A stretch of 64,000 nt of DNA from Shewanella gelidimarina (lineage in GTDB: Bacteria; Pseudomonadota; Gammaproteobacteria; Enterobacterales; Shewanellaceae), in assembly GCF_023283945.1 (NCBI RefSeq), contig NZ_JAKIKW010000023.1:27053-91052 (forward strand), written 5' to 3'. The notes under the pieces are model-generated. The model saw only the letters and a program-made list of their open reading frames with translations. It had not been told where the DNA came from and searched no databases. A program made the translations under genes and the position numbers. This document shows positions 1 to 7,599 of the stretch, one piece after another; positions within the stretch are counted from its first letter, which is position 1, and every line of letters starts with the position of its first letter.

Positions 1-1
1 C

Positions 2-49
2 CTGAGTTACACCGAGTCACTTTTAGCTAGAGCATTAATAGATGAATAG
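2..49 (+). CDS. possible C-terminal end of an upstream gene
   Basis: The frame starting at base 2 is open to a TAG at 47-49 and overlaps the srkA start by 8 bases, the kind of overlap seen in translationally coupled genes. Only 15 residues are visible, so the product cannot be named. A second frame is also open from base 1 to a TAG at 28-30. Low confidence. Confidence 0.3.
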   Translation: MSYTESLLARALIDE

Positions 50-1076
50 AATAGAGCCGATTAAGACAGCGATAGCCACCGCAGATGAAGATTCAGCATT
101 TCATTACCAAGCGTTGACGCCGGATCTTATTTTGACCGCCATTGAAACGTTAGGCATATACCCTGAAACGGGCTTACTGGCACTCAATAGTTACGAAAAC
201 CGCGTCTATCAGTTCCGTTGTGATAGAGGTCTGCGCTATGTGGTGAAGTTCTACCGGCCTGAGCGATGGTCAGATCAACAGATCCAAGAGGAGCATGACT
301 TTTCTGCTGCGCTGGTGGAGCAAGAGGTGCCTATTGCCACTCCGGTAATTGTTGATGGCCGATCTTTACATGAGTATAAAGGATTTAGGTTTGCGCTATT
401 TCCCTCTATTGGTGGGCGAGCATTTGAAGTTGATAACCTTGAACAGTTAGAGTCTGTTGGCCGTTTTATCGGTCGCATACACCAGTTCTCGAAACAGGCA
501 GACTTTGTCTATCGCGATACTATGTCGCCGCAGCTACTGGGTGATGACTCGCTTAAGTGGTTAAAAGAGTCGGGTCATATTCCAAAAAGCTTAGCATTAC
601 CTTACTTTACCGTGGTTGAGCAAATCTTAGAGAAATCTAGCGCGATGTGGCAGCCACAAAAATACCGCAATATTCGGCTTCATGGTGACCTGCATCCAAG
701 CAATATATTGTGGACGCCTGATGGCCCAGGCTTTGTTGACTTAGATGATGCGAAAATGGGACCCGCAGTACAAGATCTTTGGATGATGCTTGCTGGTGAT
801 AGGCAGCAACAGACTTTACAGCTAGAAGTGTTGTTAGAGTCTTACGAAGAGTTCTGTGAGTTCGATACTCGAGAGCTACAACTTATTGAGCCTTTAAGAG
901 CGATGAGAATGTTGCATTACAATGCGTGGTTAAGTCGTCGTTGGGCAGATCCTGCATTTCCAATGAATTTTCCATGGTTTGCTGAAGGAAAATACTGGGA
1001 ACAACAAATTTTAGCCTTTAAAGAACAACTTGCCGCACTTGATGAGCCACCACTGAGTTTAATGCCACAGTATTGA
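42..1076 (+). CDS. srkA: stress response Ser/Thr protein kinase SrkA (YihE/RdoA)
   Basis: SrkA is a cytoplasmic aminoglycoside-phosphotransferase-fold protein kinase that protects bacteria from stress-induced death. The 344-residue protein aligns along its length with the E. coli enzyme as I remember it: the NSYENRVYQF and VVKFYRPERW blocks near the N-terminus, the catalytic loop HGDLHPSNILW around residue 216, the metal-binding segment VDLDDA soon after, and the C-terminal RRWADPAFPMNFPW. It is about 16 residues longer than the E. coli protein at the N-terminus. No strong ribosome binding site precedes the ATG, so the start may be coupled to an upstream gene. It is followed by dsbA, the same order as in enterobacteria. 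Confidence 0.93.
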   Translation: MNRIEPIKTAIATADEDSAFHYQALTPDLILTAIETLGIYPETGLLALNSYENRVYQFRCDRGLRYVVKFYRPERWSDQQIQEEHDFSAALVEQEVPIATPVIVDGRSLHEYKGFRFALFPSIGGRAFEVDNLEQLESVGRFIGRIHQFSKQADFVYRDTMSPQLLGDDSLKWLKESGHIPKSLALPYFTVVEQILEKSSAMWQPQKYRNIRLHGDLHPSNILWTPDGPGFVDLDDAKMGPAVQDLWMMLAGDRQQQTLQLEVLLESYEEFCEFDTRELQLIEPLRAMRMLHYNAWLSRRWADPAFPMNFPWFAEGKYWEQQILAFKEQLAALDEPPLSLMPQY

Positions 1077-1199
1077 ATTGTATTAAAACTCTCATTTTGT
1101 AACAGAAAAATGAACTTATGCGCTTGAGGTCGACTCGAAAGGGCATTATGTTATTGTAAAAATTATTAAAGATGCATTTAGCATCACCAAGGAATCCAC

Positions 1200-1811
1200 A
1201 TGAAAAAAGCATTATTGGTCGCATTTGCATTATTAGTTGCACCTATGGCTGCAATGGCTGCAGATTACAAAGAAGGTGTGCATTACACAGTCGTTAATCA
1301 AGGGCCTGCAACGGCAAAGCCTGAAATTACCGAGTTTTTCTCTTTTTATTGTCCACATTGCTATAACTTTGCCAAGTCAGAAGTGCCAAAAATTAAGGCT
1401 GGCCTCCCTGAAGGTGTTGTCTTTAAGCAAAACCATGTTGATTTCATCAATGGCAACATGGGCGTGGAAATGTCTCGTGCTTTTGCCGTGGCGCATCAGT
1501 TAAAAGTGGATGAAAAAATGGAAACTGCAATTTTTTCAGCCATTCATGACAAAAAACAGCATTTTACTAACCGTGATGATGTAAAAGCGATTTTTGTGGC
1601 TAATGGTGTAGACGGTAAGGCATTCGATGCTGCTGCAAACTCATTCATGGTGAGCGCTCAAATGTCGAACATGAAGCGTGCGACTGAGAATGCTAAAATA
1701 TCTGGTGTACCCGCACTGGTTGTTAATGGTAAGTACCGTGTTGAAACAGGTGCAATCAAGTCATACGATGAACTACTTGATATCGCGTACTACCTGACCA
1801 CAATGAAGTAA
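1200..1811 (+). CDS. dsbA: periplasmic thiol:disulfide interchange protein DsbA
   Basis: DsbA oxidises cysteine pairs in proteins newly exported to the periplasm and is re-oxidised by DsbB. The 203-residue precursor begins with a clear Sec signal peptide (charged MKK, hydrophobic core, AMA at residues 18-20 before ADYK). The mature thioredoxin-fold protein has the redox motif CPHC at residues 51-54 and the cis-proline loop GVPALVV near residue 168. The ATG has a good ribosome binding site (AAGGAA 7 bases upstream). A Rho-independent terminator follows directly, so dsbA ends its transcript. It lies 123 bases after srkA; the two may be co-transcribed, as in E. coli. Confidence 0.96.
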   Translation: MKKALLVAFALLVAPMAAMAADYKEGVHYTVVNQGPATAKPEITEFFSFYCPHCYNFAKSEVPKIKAGLPEGVVFKQNHVDFINGNMGVEMSRAFAVAHQLKVDEKMETAIFSAIHDKKQHFTNRDDVKAIFVANGVDGKAFDAAANSFMVSAQMSNMKRATENAKISGVPALVVNGKYRVETGAIKSYDELLDIAYYLTTMK

Positions 1812-1830
1812 ATGCGATCTCGCAAATATT

Positions 1831-1855
1831 AAGGAGCCTTAGTGCTCCTTTTTTT
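1831..1855 (+). terminator. Rho-independent terminator of dsbA
   Basis: A perfect 7-bp stem AAGGAGC/GCTCCTT with a 6-base loop is followed by a run of Ts, 19 bases after the dsbA stop. Confidence 0.85.
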
Positions 1856-1899
1856 GTGTCTGCTCGTGGGGATATATTTAACCTAGTATTACGGGCATA

Positions 1900-1975
1900 A
1901 AAAAACCGTGCTTCTTGGTCGCAAGAAGCACGGCTACGGAGCTAAAAAGCTCAACGTTACCCTGAGTAACACCTA
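1900..1975 (-). ncRNA. candidate small RNA on the minus strand
   Basis: On the minus strand a consensus -35 hexamer TTGACA sits near 1996-2001 (minus-strand reading), with a weak -10 about 17 bases later. Downstream come two short hairpins (GTTAC/GTAAC and GAGCT/AGCTC) and then an 11-bp perfect hairpin, CCGTGCTTCTT paired with AAGAAGCACGG (plus strand 1906-1916 and 1923-1933), ending in a run of seven Us. No ORF ends into this terminator from the right. Promoter plus compact hairpins plus a terminator with a U tail is the layout of an Hfq-type sRNA of about 65-75 nt. The sequence does not match Spot 42 or other sRNAs I know. Confidence 0.5.
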
Positions 1976-2177
1976 AACGTTAACAGGGTGTCAAAAAATT
2001 GGCAAGCGACAATTTAATGGTGATGCTATTTAGGTGCTTGATTGGGATGAGAATTTATAAGTTGTTTAAATTTGATTCAATTCTTTACAAATTAATTTTC
2101 GATTTAATGAAACTCTCATGGTAAAACACCTGTCGAACCAACACAGATAACAATAAACAACGTTGTGGGGAGGTCTA

Positions 2178-2390
2178 GTGAGAGTTTTTCCTGTCTATGC
2201 ACCAAAGCTAATCGTTAAACATGCGCGCATCTTTTTAACTGGAGTAATATGGGTAAAAGATTTGGGTCGAATTGAATTTGATAAAGGACGATTTTTATTA
2301 CCAAGGAAAAGTTTACCTAAAGTTAAACAAGCTATATTGGAACTCAATGGCTTAATTGAGACACAAAATAGTGACATGCAAACAGCCTAA
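2178..2390 (+). CDS. small conserved-looking hypothetical protein (70 aa)
   Basis: The start is taken as the GTG at 2178 because a strong Shine-Dalgarno (GGGGAGG) lies 5 bases upstream; an ATG 15 bases earlier lacks one. The 70-residue product is basic and mixed hydrophobic in its first half (VRVFPVYAPK, then an ARIFLTGVIWVKD segment), with a KGRFLLPRKSLPKVK segment typical of a folded small protein rather than chance translation. No transmembrane helix or signal peptide is convincing. I do not recognise the family. It stands alone between the candidate sRNA terminator and zapB. Confidence 0.6.
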   Translation: MRVFPVYAPKLIVKHARIFLTGVIWVKDLGRIEFDKGRFLLPRKSLPKVKQAILELNGLIETQNSDMQTA

Positions 2391-2543
2391 CAACGGCTTT
2401 ATGCATTGTTTATCGGTAAAACAGCAACATGGTTTTATTGCGAGTAGCGGACGTAGAACGTTAAAGCAGATGCTCGCAGTTCCATACGAAGCAGCAAAGA
2501 CGGCGAGGGCTGACCTTGATTGGCCGCACCAGCTGTATTCGTA

Positions 2544-2610
2544 GTAATCATTTTCGCAGGTGTCGCTATGTGAACTTACTTAGCGACACAACTGCAAAAA
2601 TAACGATTAC
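2544..2610. repeat. long imperfect inverted repeat
   Basis: The arms 2544-2568 and 2581-2610 are inverted copies that share GTAATC, a TTTxGCAG core and TGTCGCTA, separated by a 12-base loop. The right arm carries about five extra bases. It lies between the small ORF ending at 2390 and zapB. It lacks a T tail, so it is not a classical terminator; it could be a MITE-like repeat or a structured 3' end of the zapB transcript. Confidence 0.5.
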
Positions 2611-2630
2611 GTAAACTCACCTAAGAAAGG

Positions 2631-2834
2631 TTAGCTAACCTCTTCGTTAAGCAGACCAACTAAACCTGTTACTTTTTCGTTCCAAGAGTTCAATTCTTGT
2701 TGTAACAGTTGGTTTTGTTCTGTCAAACTTGTGCTCGACTGTTTCTCTTCTTCAAGCTCCATTCTTAGTAGCTCAATAGTTTCAAGTGCTGCTTGGATTT
2801 TTGTTTCCAATTTTGACAATAGTTCAAGGCTCAT
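2631..2834 (-). CDS. zapB: cell division protein ZapB
   Basis: ZapB is a small coiled-coil protein of the divisome that links ZapA at the Z-ring to the Ter macrodomain through MatP. The 67-residue translation is almost wholly a predicted coiled coil with heptads of Leu and Glu/Lys/Gln, begins MSLELLSKLETKIQ, and ends WNEKVTGLVGLL plus a few residues, all characteristic of ZapB (YiiU). The start is supported by AAAGGGA five bases upstream of the ATG. It is transcribed alone. Confidence 0.9.
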   Translation of the reverse strand: MSLELLSKLETKIQAALETIELLRMELEEEKQSSTSLTEQNQLLQQELNSWNEKVTGLVGLLNEEVS

Positions 2835-3013
2835 GGGAGTCCCTTTGGTAGCATGATGATAGCTCCGATTCTAGCAGCGACGGGGTCTAAGTGAATAGTT
2901 AATTATGCTAAATGAAGCAAAATCTTACGATAAAAGTTGTGAGAGTGGCTTTTTTTTGTACTTGTGACTAAGTCGTTAGTATCCATCCCTTTATTTCTAC
3001 AGGAATTGCAGCC

Positions 3014-4504
3014 ATGTTAGGCAATATCTTAATGCTGACTCCGTTGGTTTTAACCTTAGTGTTAGCCTTAGTTTTACGACGTACACTTGTGGCTTTAGGT
3101 GTTGGTATTATCTCAGGTGCACTTATTATCAGCGAGTTTAACCCTGTTAATACGGCGGTATATTTATCGTCAAAAGCTTGGATGCAATTTTATGCTGATG
3201 GGCAGTGGCAAGCTTGGCACCTTAACGTGCTGGCCGCGATGGTGTTACTGGGCATGATGACACAGCTACTTGCCCGAGGCGGCGCGGTAAAATCATTTGC
3301 TGATTGGCTATATCATCGAATTCAAAGCGGTCGTCAGGCGCGGGTCGGTGTTGTTGTGCTGGGGTGGGTGGTTTTTATTGATGGTATCTTTAGCTGTCTG
3401 GCGGTGGGACATGTATGCCAACCACTCAGTCAACGATATAACATGAGTAAAGAGCAAATTGCATATCTTGTTGACTCAAATGCCTCGCCATTATGTGCAT
3501 TGTTGCCTTTCTCCAGTTGGGGCCCTTATGTCATGGCTATTTTAGCCAGTATCACGTTATTGCCTCTCTCGCCGCTAGAATCCTTTATTGAAATAGCAAA
3601 GCTCAACTTTTACGCGATTACCGTGATTATATTGTCGCTATTGGTGGCTTGGTTTGGTATCGGCTTTACCTATACTGCAGCAACGGAATCAGAAGCTGCT
3701 GAGGTCGAAGCGGGTAATCCGTGGTTATTGGGAGTCCCTATGGCTAGCCTACTGATAGCATCGGTGGCTTTCACGTTATGGTCGGGCGCATCTAATTCGC
3801 AATCAGCGGATATTAGCCAGTGGATCACCTCGGCTGATATTGGCGCGGCCATGCGCGATGCTTGTATCTTAGCAATGACTATTGCCGTCTTTATGCTGAA
3901 GTTTGCTGGACGCAAAGCTCAGGAGCTTGTGGCGGACATGTTTGCGGGAATTAAGGTCATCAGTTTTGCAATATCCATTTTGCTATTCACTTGGATGATT
4001 GGCGCCGTCATTGTTGACTTAGGCGTGGCTAAATTGTTGGCCAGTTGGGCAGAACAATTTATCTCAAGCAATATGTTAGTCGCAGGTACCTTTATCCTCT
4101 GCGCTGTAATGGCGTTTACCACAGGATCAAGCTGGGGCACCTTTGCCATTATGATCCCCATCGGAGCCGAGATTGCAGTCGCCGTTGATTCGACGTTGAT
4201 GCTGCCGGTATTAAGCGCGGTGATGGCCGGATCAGTATTTGGAGACCACTGCTCTCCAATCTCGGACACCAGTGTGATTAGTGCTACCAGCTCGGGCTGT
4301 GAGCCTCACGCGCACGTGGTTACCCAGCTTCCTTTTGCGTTTATAGCGGCCGTTAGTGCGTTATTGGGCTTTCAGTTAATTAACTTTAAGGTAGACCCGA
4401 TATGGTCATGGTGTATTGTTCTGCTCGCTGCAATGCTACTACTGGCTCTTTATCATCGAGCTACTCGCGGTAGCCAAGTTGAGGTGGCTAAGGCGCAATC
4501 GTAA
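3014..4504 (+). CDS. NhaC-family Na+/H+ antiporter
   Basis: A 496-residue inner-membrane protein made of about 11-12 hydrophobic helices. Two segments mark the NhaC/YqkI-like antiporter superfamily: TTGSSWGTFAIMIPI near residue 368 and GDHCSPISDTSVISAT near residue 409, plus the DxNASPLCALLPFSSWG block near residue 155. The family exchanges cytoplasmic Na+ (in some members organic substrates) for protons; the exact substrate is not readable from sequence. The ATG follows AGGAATTGCAGCC. The 3' end overlaps the convergent rof gene by 17 bases. Substrate could be different, since this family includes malate/lactate exchangers. Confidence 0.85.
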   Translation: MLGNILMLTPLVLTLVLALVLRRTLVALGVGIISGALIISEFNPVNTAVYLSSKAWMQFYADGQWQAWHLNVLAAMVLLGMMTQLLARGGAVKSFADWLYHRIQSGRQARVGVVVLGWVVFIDGIFSCLAVGHVCQPLSQRYNMSKEQIAYLVDSNASPLCALLPFSSWGPYVMAILASITLLPLSPLESFIEIAKLNFYAITVIILSLLVAWFGIGFTYTAATESEAAEVEAGNPWLLGVPMASLLIASVAFTLWSGASNSQSADISQWITSADIGAAMRDACILAMTIAVFMLKFAGRKAQELVADMFAGIKVISFAISILLFTWMIGAVIVDLGVAKLLASWAEQFISSNMLVAGTFILCAVMAFTTGSSWGTFAIMIPIGAEIAVAVDSTLMLPVLSAVMAGSVFGDHCSPISDTSVISATSSGCEPHAHVVTQLPFAFIAAVSALLGFQLINFKVDPIWSWCIVLLAAMLLLALYHRATRGSQVEVAKAQS

Positions 4505-4763
4505 TACGCTTAAAATCAGCTGCGGTATCAATGGGTGTTATCGCGATGATTTGATCTAAGCGTATTTCGTTGAGGCTATTATTTTGCTTAACGACCTGTT
4601 TCACTATCAGCCATTCCGTTTTGTCAGCCTTAGTGATTAACGTTATTGCCTGGGCCGTTAGTGGCGCTTTATTATGTAATTCAATTTTTAGTTGATAGCC
4701 TCTCATGCAAGCCAATTCTAAATAATCATGGCAATGACAATTAACGGTAATGTAGGGCTGCAT
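4488..4763 (-). CDS. rof: Rho-binding antiterminator Rof (YaeO)
   Basis: The 91-residue protein fits the Rof family, which binds Rho near its primary RNA site and inhibits termination. Visible landmarks are a short N-terminus, then C-x-C-H-DYLELAC, a beta strand QLKIELHNKAPL, and the conserved NEIRLDQIIAITP strand. Rof proteins are Sm-like folds of 80-90 residues, which fits. A good ribosome binding site (AGAGGT) precedes the ATG. It is convergent with the antiporter gene and overlaps it by 17 bases at the 3' end, so mutual antisense regulation is possible. Confidence 0.85.
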   Translation of the reverse strand: MQPYITVNCHCHDYLELACMRGYQLKIELHNKAPLTAQAITLITKADKTEWLIVKQVVKQNNSLNEIRLDQIIAITPIDTAADFKRITIAP

Positions 4764-4840
4764 AGGTACCTCTAAAATCAGTAGTGAATGCTTTTTCTTC
4801 TTGGCTAGGTCTATTGTAGAAAGCCAAGGAGATTTAGCTA

Positions 4841-5611
4841 ATGTTAATGAATTCTATTGTTGTAGCTGTTTTATGTGGATGGTTATTGGTTACCACCACA
4901 GCGGCCGCGCAAACGTTGACTCAGTTTAATAAGACAAGCACGACGACCCGCCCATACTTTATTGAGCTATACACCTCACAAGGCTGCAGTAGTTGCCCTC
5001 CGGCAGAGACTTGGCTGTCTGCATTTAGCAAACAGACCGAACTTTGGCATAAATACTTCCCCATTGCTTTTCATGTCACTTACTGGGATTACATCGGTTG
5101 GAAAGATCCTTTTGCAGCGAAAACTTTTAGTCAGCGGCAATATGATCATCTTAACGCCAAGCACATTGGCCAGGTTTACACTCCGCAGTTTGTCATTAAT
5201 GGCCAAGAGTGGCGGGGTTGGTTTGATCGTAAATTAGGGGATGTCTTTAGCAAAGTACAACCGGAAGTCGGAGCATTATCTGTTTCTATTGAAGGCCTGC
5301 AACTAACCGCTAGCTTCGATAACCAAACAGGCAATAGTGCACCTATTGAGCTGCACTTGGCTTTGGTGGGGGCAGGCTTGGAAACGGAGGTTAAACGCGG
5401 TGAGAATCGTAATAAACAACTGAAGCATGATTTTACTGTGCTGCGTCATCAAGTGATTAAATCGAATAGAAGGCAGCAAAGTACATTTACAGCAGAAATT
5501 GAGCGTATTGATACCAAGTCATGGACGGCTGAGCAATTTGCTTGGGTGGCGTGGATAGAACAAAGAGATCAACCAGTGCAGGCCGTTGCGGCTTGGTTAG
5601 AAGCTGAGTGA
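4841..5611 (+). CDS. DUF1223 thioredoxin-like secreted protein
   Basis: The 256-residue protein has an N-terminal signal peptide (hydrophobic residues 5-20, then TAAAQ). After it comes FIELYTSQGCSSCPPAE, with a CSSC pair at residues 49-52 in the position of a thioredoxin CxxC. This motif and the later HVTYWDYIGWKDPFA and YTPQFVINGQ segments define the DUF1223 family. The fold and CxxC suggest a periplasmic thiol-redox role, but no substrate is known to me. AAGGAGA lies 9 bases before the ATG. In the ancestral arrangement it probably faced yicC, now separated from it by the inserted element. Confidence 0.85.
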   Translation: MLMNSIVVAVLCGWLLVTTTAAAQTLTQFNKTSTTTRPYFIELYTSQGCSSCPPAETWLSAFSKQTELWHKYFPIAFHVTYWDYIGWKDPFAAKTFSQRQYDHLNAKHIGQVYTPQFVINGQEWRGWFDRKLGDVFSKVQPEVGALSVSIEGLQLTASFDNQTGNSAPIELHLALVGAGLETEVKRGENRNKQLKHDFTVLRHQVIKSNRRQQSTFTAEIERIDTKSWTAEQFAWVAWIEQRDQPVQAVAAWLEAE

Positions 5612-5765
5612 CTTTAGAATATTAAAAGCGATAATCGATATCGGGTGTCAGCGACTCAATCAGACTTGTTAGATAGCATTGAGCGGTATGCCTGCTTTGT
5701 CTCAATATTAGAGACTGGCTCGCTAGAAGCTGCCCCTTAGACAATATTTATGAATATAGAGTTAA

Positions 5766-5791
5766 TAAAAAAGCCCCGCATTTGCAGGGCT
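5766..5791 (-). terminator. minus-strand terminator, probably the original yicC terminator
   Basis: A hairpin AGCCC-c-GC/GC-a-GGGCT (5772-5791) is followed, reading the minus strand, by six Us. The nearest gene end on that strand is the displaced yicC tip at 5819, so this most likely terminated yicC before the island inserted. Confidence 0.7.
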
Positions 5792-5818
5792 CTAATTAAA
5801 AGGGATGTGGCTTAAACC

Positions 5819-5839
5819 CTATTCAACATTTTGGATCTG
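5819..5839 (-). other. attL: displaced 3' tip of yicC
   Basis: On the minus strand this reads QIQNVE followed by TAG, the same C-terminus as yicC at 12638 (QIQNVE, TAA). The two stops and the shared TGGATCTG core are exactly the same distance apart (13 bases), and 16 of 21 positions agree. This marks the outer junction of the element. Confidence 0.8.
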
Positions 5840-5909
5840 AATGCAGGGTGGCCTTATCAATCGTAATAAAAATAATACTTTATTTGTTTTCGTGTAAGGT
5901 TTTATTTGT

Positions 5910-5934
5910 TTAGCCCACCATTTAGCCCACCATT
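5910..5934. repeat. tandem integrase arm-site candidates, left end
   Basis: TTAGCCCACCATT occurs twice at a 12-base period (5910-5922, 5922-5934). The core CCCACCA recurs at the other end of the element beside the integrase start. Confidence 0.65.
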
Positions 5935-5961
5935 CGAATGAATAAATAAAACCCTAGATAC

Positions 5962-5990
5962 AAAAAACCCGCCTTAGGCGGGTTTTTTTT
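5962..5990. terminator. bidirectional Rho-independent terminator
   Basis: AAAAAACCCGCC, a 2-base loop, GGCGGGTTTTTTTT form a symmetric stem with A and T runs on either side. It lies inside the left end of the element, 90 bases past the stop of the membrane-TPR gene, and would insulate the element from host transcription. Confidence 0.85.
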
Positions 5991-6080
5991 AATTGAGTTA
6001 GAACCATTATACGCTAGGTTGTTCATCCAAAAGCATAGTGTTGAGAAGTAACTTGTTGAAAAGTATCATATAAGTCTCCT

Positions 6081-7091
6081 TTAGGATCCTAGTTTTAATT
6101 TATATTGGGTAATTAATGCTTTAAAATCGCTCTGTTCGGCAAGACTAACAAAATCTTCATCATCTTGCAATCCAGAGAGGACCTTTTCTTGATCAAGTTT
6201 AGTATCTGAGAACTTCCAAGCATTCTGTATTGTACGAATAACTTCATCTTTAGGATAGTCTAAAATATTCATATAACAAGCTAGGTTATAGTAACCGAGC
6301 CTAGAGGGCTTCAATTGGATTGACATTGTCACATGCTCTATCGCTTTTGTAACATTACCTAGTCTTTTTTCACAATAAGCAAGCCAGTGATAGGCTTTTG
6401 AGTCATCATCTTTTGATGGTAAATACTCTTTTTCAATCTTGAGTATAGCTTCATTGTATGAACCCATGTTAGCTAAACTTTGTGCTGTTAGTAAAATACT
6501 TTGTAAAGAAACGGATATGAGTTGTTCATCCTTTTCTCTTAATTTGAGTTTCATTTTTCCCATTGTTTCTTTTGTTACTTTCTCTGAAATTTTTAATTGG
6601 TCGACCTCTTGTTGAACCTTTTTTAAAGCTGCATTGCTAACCAGAGCTATAATGGGTAACCCTGAGTATCCACCTATAATACCGACAGCGGCGAGGTAGA
6701 AAAAATACTTTAGCCCCTCAGCAAAATCAGCTTTTATTCCAAGAGCATGGCCTATATTAAATCCGAAAATAGCCATCATGATGGCCACAGCAACAAAAGC
6801 ACCGCAAAAACCTATAAAAATATGGCCCCAAGCACCAGTGTCAGCTAGTTTCCCATTGAAAGGTACTTGAATTTGATGAGTGCTATCGCTTTCGAGCGCA
6901 TGAACCAACCCTCCCAAAGCGCCACTAAAAGCAACTGTAGTGAAAATAGGCCAAACTGATAACGTTGATGCTGAAGTCGAACCCGAACCTGTTTGAAGTG
7001 TACTTGCATATGCAACAGCACCTAAATCGAATGTCATTCCCATGACAAAAAATATTATGGCTATAACCGTCCAGCCAAAAAATGTACTCAT
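6081..7091 (-). CDS. four-helix membrane protein with coiled coil and TPR tail (element cargo)
   Basis: I do not recognise this as a named protein. The start is the ATG at 7091 (TGAGGA 7 bases upstream) rather than the GTG 12 bases earlier; the product has 336 residues. Four hydrophobic segments lie near residues 7-29, 47-66, 88-112 and 128-151, with GALGGLVHAL and GFCGAF between them. Residues 155-192 are a charged coiled coil. From about 195 on there are TPR-like helices (AYHWLAYCEKRLGNVTKAIEH) and a segment at 267-330 (YYNLACYM to FKALI) resembling the TPR end-of-group domain. Membrane anchor plus cytoplasmic protein-binding tail suggests a sensor or effector. As the only cargo-type gene of the element it may be a defence or host-interaction gene, which is inference. 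Confidence 0.75.
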   Translation of the reverse strand: MSTFFGWTVIAIIFFVMGMTFDLGAVAYASTLQTGSGSTSASTLSVWPIFTTVAFSGALGGLVHALESDSTHQIQVPFNGKLADTGAWGHIFIGFCGAFVAVAIMMAIFGFNIGHALGIKADFAEGLKYFFYLAAVGIIGGYSGLPIIALVSNAALKKVQQEVDQLKISEKVTKETMGKMKLKLREKDEQLISVSLQSILLTAQSLANMGSYNEAILKIEKEYLPSKDDDSKAYHWLAYCEKRLGNVTKAIEHVTMSIQLKPSRLGYYNLACYMNILDYPKDEVIRTIQNAWKFSDTKLDQEKVLSGLQDDEDFVSLAEQSDFKALITQYKLKLGS

Positions 7092-7369
7092 GCGTATCCT
7101 CACATTTATTCTGTTTAATCATTATGCTGAAACTAGATGATAAGCGATGCTTTGTTCATGTAAAGGTTTAACTTTTCCTTGTTGGGCTGTTGAGCATGTA
7201 TTGTGGTGAATATGTGACTTCAAGGCTGGATAACCCTGAATTGATGAGTGAGGTTCGAATCTCCAGTACCTTTTGGGTCGTTGGTTGTTAGGAGTTACGG
7301 CTTTCATGACAAAATGATTAATATTCGGATATAAAAGATCTTATTTTTCACGTATAAAAATTAACTTAG

Positions 7370-7500
7370 GAGGACGGTCACTAAGCCAAAGGTGCTAGGG
7401 GTTTACCTAGCCGCTCTCATTCCATAGGTGAAGCGAGTTGGGCTTGTGAGGGCTACAAGCCTTATAAGCAAAGAGGAGTAGGCGGGTGTTAGCTTATAGA
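7370..7500. other. structured non-coding block of three hairpins
   Basis: Within 130 bases there are three perfect stems: GCTAGG/CCTAGC (7393-7410), GGCTTGT/ACAAGCC (7441-7461) and TATAAGC/GCTTATA (7463-7498). No convincing ORF covers it. It lies between the membrane-TPR gene and the relaxase gene. It could be a structured RNA, part of a transfer or replication origin, or an old repeat. The rest of 7092-7599 shows only two further weak hairpins near 7523-7560. Confidence 0.45.
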
Positions 7501-7599
7501 AAACATGTAAATCTAGTTCCTCAACGTTCTGAATTTGAACGTATCAAATATTATATTTTGATTTAAAAAATCGGATGCAAAAAAGTACCCACTAACACA

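Noticed and set aside
2388..2410. GCCTAACAAC box resembling an integron attC end
   Set aside because: No matching GTTRGGC-type partner at the right distance and no integron integrase or cassette array nearby.
2356..2544. 62-aa ORF after the small GTG gene
   Set aside because: No ribosome binding site, overlaps the end of the better supported ORF, and the translation has no protein-like pattern.
7245..7275. Possible tRNA fragment (GGTTCGAATC)
   Set aside because: The T-stem has a mismatch and there is no acceptor stem partner, D-arm or CCA end.
7122..7307. 61-aa ORF on the minus strand in the element
   Set aside because: It runs through a tRNA T-arm-like sequence and has no clear ribosome binding site; it reads like a chance frame in non-coding DNA, though a similar small ORF may be annotated in other genomes.
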